DNA of 64,000 nucleotides, taken from Natronomonas halophila. Lineage in GTDB: Archaea > Halobacteriota > Halobacteria > Halobacteriales > Haloarculaceae. Under the pieces are notes generated by a model. The model did not search any database and was not told the DNA's origin. It saw nothing but the letters and a program-made list of their open reading frames with translations. Location: the NCBI RefSeq assembly GCF_013391085.1, contig NZ_CP058334.1, positions 2,542,001-2,606,000 of the forward strand, written 5' to 3'. A program made the translations under genes and the position numbers. This document shows positions 8,727-16,526 of this stretch, piece by piece (position 1 is the stretch's first letter; the number at the start of each line of letters is the position of its first letter).

Positions 8727-9740
8727 ATGCGTCTCGACGTCCGTGCGACCGTCGCTGGGTTCGCCGGCGCGCTGGTCGTGCTCGGGTTGCTGGCGTGGCT
8801 GGTCGGCATCGAGGAACTGCTCACCACGCTGGCCATGGCCGACCGCTCGGGTATCGCCGGCGTGCTCGGTGCCGCCGTCGTCTGGCTGGTCGCGTGGGCG
8901 CTCGCGCTCGCGACGGTGCTTTCGGCGCTGGATGCGCCGATTTCGGCACCACGGGCTGTCGCCATCTACGCTGGGGTGCTCTTCTCGAACAACGTCACCC
9001 CGTTCGGGCAGGCCGGCGGCGAACCGATAAGCGCGCTACTCATCTCCGAATCGGCAGATACCGCCTACGAGAACGCCCTCGCAGCCATCGCCAGCGCCGA
9101 TTCGATTAACTTCGTCCCCTCGACGGGCCTCGCGCTCATCGGGGTCACGTACTACTCGGTCGCGGCCGCGGCCGGCGACGAACTCCGACTGGCCACCGCC
9201 GCTGTCGTCGTGCTGGCGGTCGGCATGCCAATCGCCGGGTTTCTGGGCTGGCGGAACCGCAAGCGAGTAGAGGCCGGCATCGCACGGACGCTGACGCCCG
9301 CCGCCAGAGCCATCGGCAAACGAGTTCCGCGACTATCGGCACCGACGCGTCAGGCTATCGAGAACCGGGTGGACGGCTTCTTCCGGTCGCTGGAGGACGT
9401 GGCCGGCGACCGGCAATCGCTGGCGGTCGCTATCGGCCTCTCGACGCTCGGCTGGGTCGCTCAGGCCACTGCGCTCTGGTTCGCCCTTTCGGCAATCGGC
9501 GTTACCGCCCCGTACGTGGCCGTCCTCGTGGCCGTCCCCGTCGGTGCCATCGCCAGTATCACGCCGCTTCCGGGCGGCCTCGGCGGCGTCGAAGCCGCCC
9601 TCATCGGCCTGCTCGTCCCGCTTGCGGGTGTCAGCGCGGCAACCGCGGCCGCGGCAGTAGCCCTCCATCGCGGTGCCATCTACTGGCTGCCGACGCTCAT
9701 CGGGGGCGGGGTCGCCGCCGCGCTGGCGGCCGACCGTTGA
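8727..9740 (+). CDS. Flippase-like/YbhN-type integral membrane protein
   Basis: A 337-residue protein with about eight membrane segments. Signatures of the LPG-synthase transmembrane-region (UPF0104) family are LFSNNVTPFGQAGGEP near residue 95 and SITPLPGGLGGVEAALIG near residue 278. Members are thought to move or modify lipid-linked substrates; here there is no fused catalytic domain, so the substrate is unknown. It is divergent from thiL with a 73-base gap. Confidence 0.82.
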   Translation: MRLDVRATVAGFAGALVVLGLLAWLVGIEELLTTLAMADRSGIAGVLGAAVVWLVAWALALATVLSALDAPISAPRAVAIYAGVLFSNNVTPFGQAGGEPISALLISESADTAYENALAAIASADSINFVPSTGLALIGVTYYSVAAAAGDELRLATAAVVVLAVGMPIAGFLGWRNRKRVEAGIARTLTPAARAIGKRVPRLSAPTRQAIENRVDGFFRSLEDVAGDRQSLAVAIGLSTLGWVAQATALWFALSAIGVTAPYVAVLVAVPVGAIASITPLPGGLGGVEAALIGLLVPLAGVSAATAAAAVALHRGAIYWLPTLIGGGVAAALAADR

Positions 9741-9801
9741 TGAGTCACACGGGCAGGATGGACCAACAGCGTTAAAGCCAATCGACGGGAATCGGGACGT
9801 A

Positions 9802-10257
9802 ATGACGACACTCTACGACGTGCCCGCCGAGGACCTCATCGAGGCGGTCGCCGAGAAGCTCGAAGACGAACTCGAAGCGCCCGAATGGGCCGAATTCACG
9901 AAGACCGGCGCCGGTCGCGAACTGCCCCCCGAACAGGAGGACTTCTGGGCGACCCGCGGCGCCAGCCTCCTCCGTAAGGTCGCCGAGGACGGGCCCGTCG
10001 GCGTCCAGCGCCTCCGCAGCGCCTACGGCGACTCCATCAACGGTACGAACCGCTACCGTGTCCGCCCCGAGCACAAAACCGAAGGGTCAGGCAACATCAT
10101 CCGCACCATCCTCCAGCAACTCGAGGACGCGGGCTACGTCGAGCAGGCTCAGGACAAGGGCCGCGCAGTCACGGGCGAGGGTCGAACCCTCCTCGACGAG
10201 ACCGCCGAAGAGCTCATCGAGGAGCTCGACCGGCCGGAACTCGAGCGGTACGCATAA
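9802..10257 (+). CDS. rps19e: 30S ribosomal protein S19e
   Basis: A 151-residue archaeal/eukaryotic-type small-subunit protein. The central segment (FWATRGASLLRKVAEDGPVG) and VEQAQDKGRAVTGEGRTLLD near the C terminus are the family hallmarks. The start at 9802 (MTTLYDVPAEDLIEAVA) is the standard one; the frame is open further upstream inside the preceding gene. A TATA-like GTTAAAG lies about 28 bases before the ATG, so the transcript may be leaderless. A PDCD5-type gene follows after 497 bases of structured repeats. Confidence 0.95.
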   Translation: MTTLYDVPAEDLIEAVAEKLEDELEAPEWAEFTKTGAGRELPPEQEDFWATRGASLLRKVAEDGPVGVQRLRSAYGDSINGTNRYRVRPEHKTEGSGNIIRTILQQLEDAGYVEQAQDKGRAVTGEGRTLLDETAEELIEELDRPELERYA

Positions 10258-10261
10258 CCAC

Positions 10262-10361
10262 TTTTTGCACCTCCTTCGCGCGCCTTCGGTGCGCTCAGTC
10301 AGCGTGGCGGCTTCGCCGCCACGTTATAAGGTCGCGGCGTAGCCGCGACCCAGGGCAAAAA
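10262..10361. repeat. Hairpin cluster bracketed by TTTTTGC and GCAAAAA
   Basis: Directly after the rps19e stop, TTTTTGC (10262-10268) and GCAAAAA (10355-10361) flank three perfect hairpins with 3-base loops: one around 10276-10292 (loop TTC), GTGGCGGC/GCCGCCAC with loop TTC around 10303-10321, and GGTCGCGGC/GCCGCGACC with loop GTA at 10331-10351. The bracket itself is complementary and recurs at 10677-10710 and 55768-55801. It may act as a terminator for rps19e, but the multiple stems suggest more. Confidence 0.65.
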
Positions 10362-10428
10362 CTTGGGGAAAATATGCGCGCCTCCCTCCAGCCGCGGCCC
10401 TGCGGGCCGCGTTAGTCGGTCAGCGCTA

Positions 10429-10453
10429 CGCTGGCTCCCTTCGGTCGCCAGCG
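10429..10453 (-). repeat. Tandem-G.A hairpin (reverse-strand orientation)
   Basis: Outer stem CGCTGGC/GCCAGCG, then TC/TC, CC/GG and loop TTC on the + strand. Read on the reverse strand this is outer stem, GA/GA, CC/GG, loop GAA: the same architecture as the copies at 32734, 43461, 43497, 43525, 57768, 57817 and 57854. Confidence 0.6.
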
Positions 10454-10501
10454 GGAACCACCTCGGGGACCTTCTTTGAAGGCCCCACTCGGCGGATACT
10501 G
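10436..10501. repeat. Intergenic repeat B, copy 1
   Basis: This stretch resembles 53160-53223. Shared landmarks in order are CTCCCT.CGGTCG, GAACC.CTCGGGG, a T-rich centre flanked by complementary GGGG and CCCC, and CTCGGCGGAT.CTG. The centre of this copy forms a stem with CCTTC/GAAGG inside GGGG/CCCC. No coding capacity. It ends 71 bases before repeat A copy 1, whereas elsewhere in the window the two repeats occur apart. Confidence 0.6.
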
Positions 10502-10572
10502 TCTTGGATTCTTGTATCAGAACTCTCTGAGTATCTCTTGCATAGGCTACCGCAGCAGAAATGAGGTTGATG

Positions 10573-10714
10573 TCCGCGAGCGCCGTCAGGCGCGAGCGGT
10601 TCCGCCGCGCCGAACGAAGTGAGCGCGGGACCAAGGGCCGACCGTAGGGAGGCCCGCAGTGTCTTTTTCATCGAAGTTTTTGCCGGCGCGCTTCGCGCGC
10701 CGTGCAAAAAGTTC
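10573..10714. repeat. Intergenic repeat A, copy 1
   Basis: Shares four blocks with 55628-55805: TCCGCGAG, GAGCGGTTCCGCCGCGC, GACCGTAGGGAGGCCCGC followed by GTGTCTTTTTCAT, and a terminal TTTTTGC-stem-GCAAAAA unit (10677-10710). The stems between blocks differ in sequence but stay palindromic: here GGCGCGC/GCGCGCC with loop TTC in the terminal unit. A tandem-G.A hairpin (AC/GT, loop GAA) lies near 10610-10628. The element ends about 40 bases before the PDCD5 gene. Confidence 0.65.
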
Positions 10715-10754
10715 GGTCGAAACGATTTTTCGGGTTCACCAGTAACATAGGGGT

Positions 10755-11111
10755 ATGAGTGGCGAACCATCCGACGAGGAACTCGACGAACTTCGAAAGA
10801 AGAAGATGGAACAGCTCAAAGAACAGCGCGGTGGGGGCGGCGAGGCCCAGCGAGAGGCTGCGGAAGCCCAACAACAGCAGGCCGAGGCCCAGAAGAAGGC
10901 GATGCTCCGCAAGTCGCTGACCGACGGGGCCCGCCAGCGTCTCAATTCGGTGAAGATGTCCAAACCGCAGTTCGGCGAGAAGGTCGAACAGCAGATCGTG
11001 GCACTGGCCCAGAGCGGCCGCCTACAGGGCAAAATCGACGAGGAGAAGATGAAAGAACTCCTGCAGGAGATGAAACCCGAGTCCACGAGTTTCGACATCA
11101 AACGCCGATAG
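10755..11111 (+). CDS. PDCD5/TFAR19-family DNA-binding protein
   Basis: A 118-residue small basic-acidic helical protein. The N terminus is charged and glutamine-rich (a coiled stretch at about 8-55), then [18 protein letters not shown] and [15 protein letters not shown] mark the PDCD5 core. Archaeal members bind double-stranded DNA in vitro. In haloarchaea it is commonly found near rps19e, as here. It is immediately followed (TAG then ATG, no gap) by a PP-loop ATPase gene, so the two are surely cotranscribed. Confidence 0.92.
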   Translation: MSGEPSDEELDELRKKKMEQLKEQRGGGGEAQREAAEAQQQQAEAQKKAMLRKSLTDGARQRLNSVKMSKPQFGEKVEQQIVALAQSGRLQGKIDEEKMKELLQEMKPESTSFDIKRR

Positions 11112-11699
11112 ATGGAGTGCGGACTGCTGTTCAGCGGGGGTAAGGACTCGTCGCTTGCGGCCCTCTTACTCGACGGCTTCTACGACGTGACGCTCGTGAC
11201 AGCGCACTTCGGCGTCACCGAGGACTGGGAACACGCCCGCGAAGCCGCCGACGCGCTCGGGTTTTCCTTCGAGGAAATCGAGATGGACGGGGCCGTCGCC
11301 GACGAGGCCGCCGAGCAGATGCGCGATGACGGCTATCCGCGGCAGGGGATTCAACAGGTCCACGAGGCCGCGCTTGAGGCCGTCGCCGAGGAATACGAAG
11401 TCGTCGCCGACGGAACCCGTCGTGACGACCGGGTGCCGACCGTCTCCCGGGCGGTCGCACAGAGTCTGGAGGACCGCCACGGCGTCGATTACGTCGCGCC
11501 GCTTTCGGGCTTCGGTCGCGGGGCCGTCGACCGACTCGTCGATACGCATCTCGTCGTCGAGTCGGGACCCAGCGAGGAGGTTCCCAAGGGCGACTACGAG
11601 ACGGAACTCCGCGAGCGGATTCGCCAGCGATGGGGCGCGGATGTCGTCGACGAGGTCTTCCCGGACCACGAACAGACACGGGTCGTCGGCCGGGCGTAA
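11112..11699 (+). CDS. PP-loop ATP pyrophosphatase-domain protein
   Basis: A 195-residue protein that begins with the PP-loop MECGLLFSGGKDSSLAALLL, the signature of N-type ATP pyrophosphatases that adenylate a substrate before thiolation or amidation. Other family-like segments are VVADGTRRDDRVPTVSRA, and LSGFGRGAVDRLVD. The substrate is unknown; there are no cysteine pairs typical of tRNA thiolases. Start codon directly abuts the PDCD5 stop, implying a shared transcript and possibly a link to translation. Confidence 0.8.
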   Translation: MECGLLFSGGKDSSLAALLLDGFYDVTLVTAHFGVTEDWEHAREAADALGFSFEEIEMDGAVADEAAEQMRDDGYPRQGIQQVHEAALEAVAEEYEVVADGTRRDDRVPTVSRAVAQSLEDRHGVDYVAPLSGFGRGAVDRLVDTHLVVESGPSEEVPKGDYETELRERIRQRWGADVVDEVFPDHEQTRVVGRA

Positions 11700-11743
11700 G
11701 TTCGGCGCACATCTTTTTGTCGTGTGGTGGCGTACCACGGAAC

Positions 11744-12400
11744 ATGAAGTTCGTCATCGTCGGCTACGGTCGCGTCGGGATGCGCACCGCGAAAATCCTG
11801 ACCTCGGAGGGCCACGACGTGATTATCGTCGACAACGACCCGGAGAAAGCCGCAGCGGCGCGTGAGGCGGACCTCGAAACCGTCGAAGGTGATGGTGAGG
11901 ACGAACGGGTACTCGAAGCGGCGGACGTCGCGGCGGCTGACGCCCTCGCTGCATTGTCGGGCGACCTGAACGTCAACTTCACCGCCTGCATGATTGCGAA
12001 CGGCCACGACTGTCGGACGGTGCTTCGCATCGACGAGGACTACCGGCAGGAGATTTACGAGAAGTACGCGGCCGACGTCGACGAGGTCATCTACCCCGAG
12101 CGGATGGGCGCCGCCGGGGCCAAGACGGCGCTGCTCGGCGGGAACCTGAACGTCCTGGCGGACCTCACCGAGCAGTTGACGGCGACGACGTTCGACATTC
12201 CGGACGATTCGCCGGTTATCGGCCGGCGGGTGGTCGAAGTCGATTTACCGGGGAACGCCCGACTGTACGCTCACGGCCGCCGAAAAGAGCCGATGACGAT
12301 TCCGATGCCCCGGACGGAGGTCAAACCCGGCGACCGGGTTGCGCTCATCGCCGAGCAGTCGGCGCTGAACGACGTCGAGTCGATGCTGAAGGGCTGGTAG
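11744..12400 (+). CDS. TrkA-N (RCK) domain protein
   Basis: A 218-residue soluble regulator. KFVIVGYGRVGMRTAKIL is a Rossmann GxGxxG nucleotide-binding motif with the acidic end of strand 2 in VIIVDNDPEKA. An RCK_C-like domain follows at about 140-218 (DSPVIGRRVVEVDLPGNARL, then VKPGDRVALIAE). Such proteins gate K+ uptake systems through NAD(H) or nucleotide binding, but no transporter gene is next to it. Start at 11744 chosen for the Rossmann strand; the frame extends upstream through the previous gene. Confidence 0.88.
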   Translation: MKFVIVGYGRVGMRTAKILTSEGHDVIIVDNDPEKAAAAREADLETVEGDGEDERVLEAADVAAADALAALSGDLNVNFTACMIANGHDCRTVLRIDEDYRQEIYEKYAADVDEVIYPERMGAAGAKTALLGGNLNVLADLTEQLTATTFDIPDDSPVIGRRVVEVDLPGNARLYAHGRRKEPMTIPMPRTEVKPGDRVALIAEQSALNDVESMLKGW

Positions 12401-12608
12401 GGACTCCGCAGTTCAAGAACACGGGCGCGCGATGGGGAGGATGGGGAACTTGAGGCCGTCGATGCGCGCCCATACGTTGGCATGGGGCGATATTACATAA
12501 ATCCGCGTCAGACGGACGTGTGACCGATGGCGCGCGTCACCGGGAACGCACGGACATCGAAAGGTAACGGAAACCGATTTCTCGCCGTCACGGTCGCAAC
12601 GCCACGTA

Positions 12609-12624
12609 GTTACTGAAAAGTGAC
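12609..12624 (+). promoter_or_regulatory. Short hairpin before the oxyanion transporter gene
   Basis: The gap 12401-12650 contains no gene. A six-pair inverted repeat GTTACT/AGTGAC (one G.T pair) with loop GAAA lies 27 bases before the ATG at 12651, where a leaderless core promoter or an operator would sit. A weak TATA-like TTACATAAAT lies further up near 12493. The rest of the gap shows nothing I can name. Confidence 0.3.
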
Positions 12625-12650
12625 ATGTAGGCGGGCCGCTTTGTTCGTCC

Positions 12651-13721
12651 ATGGCGACAGTCGCGGCGACCGAACGCCGGTTCGCGATGTCGGTCGGCGA
12701 GGTGACCGGCGCTATCGGCGACTCGATAACCGTGTTGCCGCTGGTCGTCGCGCTCGGTCTGTTGACGCCCGCGCCGCTGCCACACCTACTCGTGGGCTTC
12801 GCCGTTTTTCAGGCAGTCTGGGGCGTTTATTACGGGCTTCCGCTCTCGGTCGAACCAATGAAGGCCCTCGCCGGATTGGCTATCGCCGGCGCTATCAGTT
12901 ACGGCGACCTCGTGGCGGCAGGGTTGCTCGCGGGGGCATTGTTGCTCGTCGCCGGCCGAACCGGGTTGCTCTCGTCAGTTGCAGTCCACGTCGGCGAACC
13001 GGTCGTTCGTGGCGTCCAGTTCGCCGTCGCGTGTCTGCTAGCCGTTTCGGCGTTCGACCTCGTCGTGGCTACGCCGACCGTTGCGGTCGCTGGCTTGGCG
13101 GTCGCAGCGGTTGTGGCGCTCGTTTCCCGACGGGCGGTCGCTCTCGCCGTGTTGGCCGTCGGCATCCTGTGGGCAGGGGCGACGGCCGGCGTTCCGATGC
13201 CGTCGGTGCCCGACCCCGCGTTGTTCCCGGGCGGGCCGCCGACGCTCTCGGTCGGGGTGATGGAGGGACTCGCTGCCCAGTTGGCGATGACGGTCGGCAA
13301 CGCCGCCGTCGCCACGTCCCTGCTGCTCTCGGACCTCTACGATGTCGACGTCTCGCCGGACGAACTCGCGGAAAGCATGGGCGTGATGAACCTCGTCGCC
13401 GTCCCGCTCGGCGGCGTGCCGATGTGTCACGGCTCCGGCGGTCTCGCTGGCAAGCACGCCTTCGGCGCCCGGACGGCGACGGCGAACCTCGTCGCCGGCG
13501 TCCTCTATGCCGGCCTCGCGCTGTTCGCCGGCCTGCTGGTCGCGTTCCCGATGGCGCTTCTCGGGGTCTTGCTCTGTGTGGTCGCGGCGTCGCTCACCCG
13601 GGTCGCCTTCGGCGAGACCGACCGCCCGTGGCTGGTCGCGGCCATCGGCGGCCTCGCCGTTCTCACGAACGTCGGCGTGGCGTTTCTCGCGGGCATCGTC
13701 TGGTGGCGGTTCCGGGGGTAG
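12651..13721 (+). CDS. MOT1-type molybdate/sulfate transporter
   Basis: A 356-residue protein with about ten membrane segments. MOT1-family signatures are GAIGDSITVLPLVVALG near the N terminus, PLSVEPMKALAGLAI and PMCHGSGGLAGKHAFGAR near residue 262. Such proteins import molybdate (or related oxyanions) across the membrane. A molybdopterin synthase gene lies about 6.6 kb upstream, consistent with molybdenum use, but there is no direct linkage. Confidence 0.85.
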   Translation: MATVAATERRFAMSVGEVTGAIGDSITVLPLVVALGLLTPAPLPHLLVGFAVFQAVWGVYYGLPLSVEPMKALAGLAIAGAISYGDLVAAGLLAGALLLVAGRTGLLSSVAVHVGEPVVRGVQFAVACLLAVSAFDLVVATPTVAVAGLAVAAVVALVSRRAVALAVLAVGILWAGATAGVPMPSVPDPALFPGGPPTLSVGVMEGLAAQLAMTVGNAAVATSLLLSDLYDVDVSPDELAESMGVMNLVAVPLGGVPMCHGSGGLAGKHAFGARTATANLVAGVLYAGLALFAGLLVAFPMALLGVLLCVVAASLTRVAFGETDRPWLVAAIGGLAVLTNVGVAFLAGIVWWRFRG

Positions 13722-13775
13722 CGGGCCCTCCCCGACGACCGGACTTATGTGTCTCACGACCGGATATCCGACCGG

Positions 13776-13871
13776 ATGACGTGGCGTGACCTCTTCGAGC
13801 GCGGGGCGGAGTACGACGTGACGTTCGAATCGGTTGGAGCGGCCCTCCGGGAGCACAGGGATGACCGATAG
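13776..13871 (+). CDS. 31-residue protein overlapping the PIN-like gene
   Basis: A short open frame beginning MTWRDLFERGAEYDVTF, ending 11 bases inside the next gene. The sequence looks coding (a compact helix-turn pattern and no rare codons) and similar short proteins precede PIN-like genes in other haloarchaea, as I recall. The overlap would couple translation of the two, in the way of antitoxin-toxin pairs, but nothing shows such a role. Too short to classify further. Confidence 0.55.
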   Translation: MTWRDLFERGAEYDVTFESVGAALREHRDDR

Positions 13872-14343
13872 CGGCCACGACCCCGACCACGCGCGCATCG
13901 TCGCGGACGCGGGCGTGCTGGCGGCCGACCTCCTCGTCGGCGGCGCCGCACGGGAGGCGCTCGATCACCTCCGGCGGCATTCGTGGCTCGAACTGGTCGT
14001 GACTGGCCCGCTTCTCGACGACGCCGAAGCCGTCATCACCGACCTTGCGAACGATGAACTGGCCGCCGACTGGCGAGCGAAAATCGAAGCCGAAGCGGTC
14101 GTCGTCGACCAACCCGAGGGCGACCACCCGTCGCTGGCGGCCGCCTACCGGGGCGATGCTGCCCACATCATCAGCCAGGACGGCAGTCTCCAGAGCGTCG
14201 AGGCCGGCGCGAACCTGAAGGCCGTCATGGATGTCAGCATCCGGTCGCCCGACGCGTTCGCTCGCGTGTTCGACCCCGAAGGCGTCTACGAACTCCTCTT
14301 CGACGACGCGTATCCGGGGCCGGACCGCGACCCCCGCGAGTAA
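13861..14343 (+). CDS. PIN-like domain protein (haloarchaeal DUF7384 type)
   Basis: A 160-residue protein. RIVADAGVLAADLLVGGAA at the N terminus carries an aspartate where PIN nucleases have their first acidic residue (D18 approximately), and YRGDAAHIISQDGSL near residue 103 carries a later conserved aspartate, as in VapC-like folds. The middle acidic residues are less clear, so nuclease activity is uncertain. The start at 13861 overlaps the 31-residue gene. Its stop directly abuts the convergent SDR gene stop. Confidence 0.6.
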   Translation: MTDSGHDPDHARIVADAGVLAADLLVGGAAREALDHLRRHSWLELVVTGPLLDDAEAVITDLANDELAADWRAKIEAEAVVVDQPEGDHPSLAAAYRGDAAHIISQDGSLQSVEAGANLKAVMDVSIRSPDAFARVFDPEGVYELLFDDAYPGPDRDPRE

Positions 14344-15126
14344 TCAGTCGGGCGTGTTGAGCCCCTTCGCGGACTTCCGGGTCAGCCGATTCGGGAGAAC
14401 GTTCGATACCTTCGTGAGGAGTTTGAACTTCCAGCCAGTGACCACGACCGTTTTTCCGGCTTGCAGGCCGTCGTAGCCCGCTTCGGCGACCATCTCGACG
14501 TCCTGCATCTGCCCGCTGCCGAGCGGCGTGTCCTCGTTTTCGGCCCGTTCCTGAAACTCCGTCTCGACGGGGCCGGGACACAGCACCGTCACCGAGACGC
14601 CTTCCGGTTCGAGTTCACCCGCCAGTCCCTCCGAGAAGGACTTCATGTACGCCTTCGAGGCGTAGTAGATGGTCATGAACGGCCCCGGGAACCACGCCGC
14701 CGTCGAGGAGACGTTGAGAACGCCGCCCTCGCCGCGGTCGGCCATGTCGCCGCCGTAGAGGTGGGTCAACTGCGTCGGCGTCACCATGTTCAACTGCATC
14801 TGGTCGAGTTCACGGTCGAGGTCGTTTTCGACGAAGGCGCCCTGTGTGCCGATGCCGACGTTGTTCACGAGGATATCGACCTGAATATCTCGGTCCTGGG
14901 TTTCCTCGTACAACTCGTAGGGGGCCTGCCGGTCCGCGAGGTCCAACGGGACGTACTCGGCCGTGATTCCGTGGTCGGCTTCGAGGTCCTCGGCTAGCGA
15001 GGCGAGACGGTCCTCGCGGCGGGCGACCAACACGAGGTCGTGGCCGTTGGCCGCGAACTGTTCGGCGAGTGCTTTTCCGATACCCGCCGACGCACCTGTT
15101 ATCAACGTCGTGCCGTCGACTGTCAT
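14344..15126 (-). CDS. Short-chain dehydrogenase/reductase (SDR)
   Basis: A 260-residue classical SDR. LITGASAGIGKALAEQF is the TGxxxGxG NAD(P)-binding motif, VNNVGIGTQG is the NNAG-type motif and YYASKAYM supplies the catalytic YxxxK with the serine in NVSSTAAWF. The NNVGIG and FMTIYYASKAYMKSFSE segments resemble the DltE/YqjQ-type oxidoreductases. Substrate unknown. The start at 15126 gives MTVDGTTLITG; the frame is open a further 27 bases upstream. Confidence 0.88.
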   Translation of the reverse strand: MTVDGTTLITGASAGIGKALAEQFAANGHDLVLVARREDRLASLAEDLEADHGITAEYVPLDLADRQAPYELYEETQDRDIQVDILVNNVGIGTQGAFVENDLDRELDQMQLNMVTPTQLTHLYGGDMADRGEGGVLNVSSTAAWFPGPFMTIYYASKAYMKSFSEGLAGELEPEGVSVTVLCPGPVETEFQERAENEDTPLGSGQMQDVEMVAEAGYDGLQAGKTVVVTGWKFKLLTKVSNVLPNRLTRKSAKGLNTPD

Positions 15127-15219
15127 GTCGGTCACAGCGGGGCGACTCCCCAAAGGCGTAGGGGCGGCATGCTTGGGGTGCTTAAGAAAAAACGGCCGAC
15201 AGACCTCGGACTTTTGACG

Positions 15220-15870
15220 TTACGCGGACCGCCCTTCGAACCACTCGGCGAACTTCGCCAGCGCGCGCCCGCGGTGTGAAATCGCGTTCTTCTGCTCGGC
15301 ATCCATCTCGGCGAACGTGGTGCCGTCGTGTTCGAAGATGGGGTCGTAGCCGAACCCGCCCTCGCCGCGCGGTTCGACGATGGTGCCCGGCACCGCGCCC
15401 GCGAACAGTTTCACGGGGACGTCCCGTTCGTGGACCGTCTCGTCGGTCGTCGCAGTTGCCCGGTCGTCGGCCGCTAAATCCTGTCCGCGGCGGTCGTCCG
15501 TATCGACGGGTTCCGGTGACGCCTCGAAGGCCTCGCCGTCGCAGTAGGCGATGACACACCGGAACTGCGCGCTGGTGGCTTCTTCGCGCCGTGCCAGTCG
15601 TCCAACGCGCTCGATGCCGAGCGTGTCCTCGACGTACGACGAGTAGGGTCCGGGGAAGCCGTCGAAACCGTCCAGATAGAGGCCGGCGTCGTCGACGATG
15701 ACCGGTTCGCCGACGTGTTCGTAGGCCCGCCGTGCGCCGTCGGCTGCGACGGCCTCCAGCGAATCGGCCTGAATCTCCGTGTAATCGTAGTCTACCGAGG
15801 CCACGTCGTCGCCGAGGTACTCCTCGGCCTCGCGGACCTTCCCCTCGTTCGTCGTCACGTAGTGAAGCAT
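15220..15870 (-). CDS. rdgB: XTP/dITP diphosphatase (RdgB/HAM1) with a central insertion
   Basis: A 216-residue house-cleaning enzyme that hydrolyses non-canonical purine NTPs. YVTTNEGKVREAEEYLG (residues 4-20), VIVDDAGLYLDGFDGFPGPY (57-76), GYDPIFEHDGTTFAEM and KNAISHRGRAL are the family motifs. Residues 118-152 form an acidic, low-complexity insertion (DTDDRRGQDLAADDRATATT) absent from most members, which are about 185 residues. The start at 15870 is the family start; the frame is open another 60 bases upstream. Confidence 0.92.
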   Translation of the reverse strand: MLHYVTTNEGKVREAEEYLGDDVASVDYDYTEIQADSLEAVAADGARRAYEHVGEPVIVDDAGLYLDGFDGFPGPYSSYVEDTLGIERVGRLARREEATSAQFRCVIAYCDGEAFEASPEPVDTDDRRGQDLAADDRATATTDETVHERDVPVKLFAGAVPGTIVEPRGEGGFGYDPIFEHDGTTFAEMDAEQKNAISHRGRALAKFAEWFEGRSA

Positions 15871-15960
15871 AGCCGTCGCTATCCGCCGGTCGGAAAAAGC
15901 CCCACCGATACGCGCTGTCCTCCCAATCACCCGCTGCTCTGTCCCCCGTTATACCCATGA

Positions 15961-15968
15961 TACTTAAG
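15961..15968 (+). promoter_or_regulatory. TATA box for the gene at 15995
   Basis: TACTTAAG lies about 30 bases before the ATG at 15995. The spacing supports a leaderless transcript and decides against the in-frame GTG at 15974, which falls between the TATA box and the start site. Confidence 0.5.
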
Positions 15969-15994
15969 CGGGTGTGAAACGTACACACACCTTA

Positions 15995-16384
15995 ATGAGC
16001 GACGGGGACGACGAGATTCGGGACGTGTTGCTCGACTACTCGGACCATCAGGCCGTCCGGAACGTCTTCGGAGCCCACACTGGGCAGGGGTCGGCGTCGC
16101 TCCGGGACTACGTCGAGACGATGCGGGCGACCGATGGGGCGGTCGCGCTCGTCGCCAACGACGGCGCCGCCGAAATATACGCACGCTGGGACGGTAGCGG
16201 CGGCCGCTACGAACACCTGACCATCTGGCCGCCGTGGACCATCGGCGGCTACGACCACAAGGACGGTTCGGGCCTCGCCGATTTCCTCGACGACAAGGAG
16301 AAAGTCCGCCCGACGCCGCACGATTACACGCCGTTTGCCGACGAGGACGCACTGCAGAGCCTGTCACACCGAGTTTGGCCCTGA
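15995..16384 (+). CDS. Haloarchaeal protein of unknown function
   Basis: A 129-residue acidic, soluble protein. Visible segments are VLLDYSDHQAVRNVFGAH, AVALVANDGAAEIYARWDGS and HLTIWPPWTIGGYDHKDGSG; the tryptophan-proline-rich middle suggests a compact fold, but I recognise no domain. No signal peptide or membrane segment. It stands alone between a convergently facing RdgB gene and a membrane protein gene, with its own TATA box. Confidence 0.6.
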   Translation: MSDGDDEIRDVLLDYSDHQAVRNVFGAHTGQGSASLRDYVETMRATDGAVALVANDGAAEIYARWDGSGGRYEHLTIWPPWTIGGYDHKDGSGLADFLDDKEKVRPTPHDYTPFADEDALQSLSHRVWP

Positions 16385-16450
16385 GACGCTCGTCCGTTAT
16401 ACGTCGACGTGAGCGAACGCCGCTGATTCGGAAACCGAACAGCAGTCTAT

Positions 16451-16458
16451 ATTTATAA
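16451..16458 (+). promoter_or_regulatory. TATA box upstream of the membrane protein at 16527
   Basis: ATTTATAA is a strong haloarchaeal TATA box; transcription would begin near 16481. A second TATA-like TTTATATT at 16515 would give a start near 16542, leaving only the ATG at 16548 usable. The two promoters therefore predict different protein starts. Confidence 0.45.
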
Positions 16459-16526
16459 GAAACATTCGATTACCCGCTGTAGCTTACGCATACGGTCACG
16501 TGCACGGTCATGCGTTTATATTGGAG

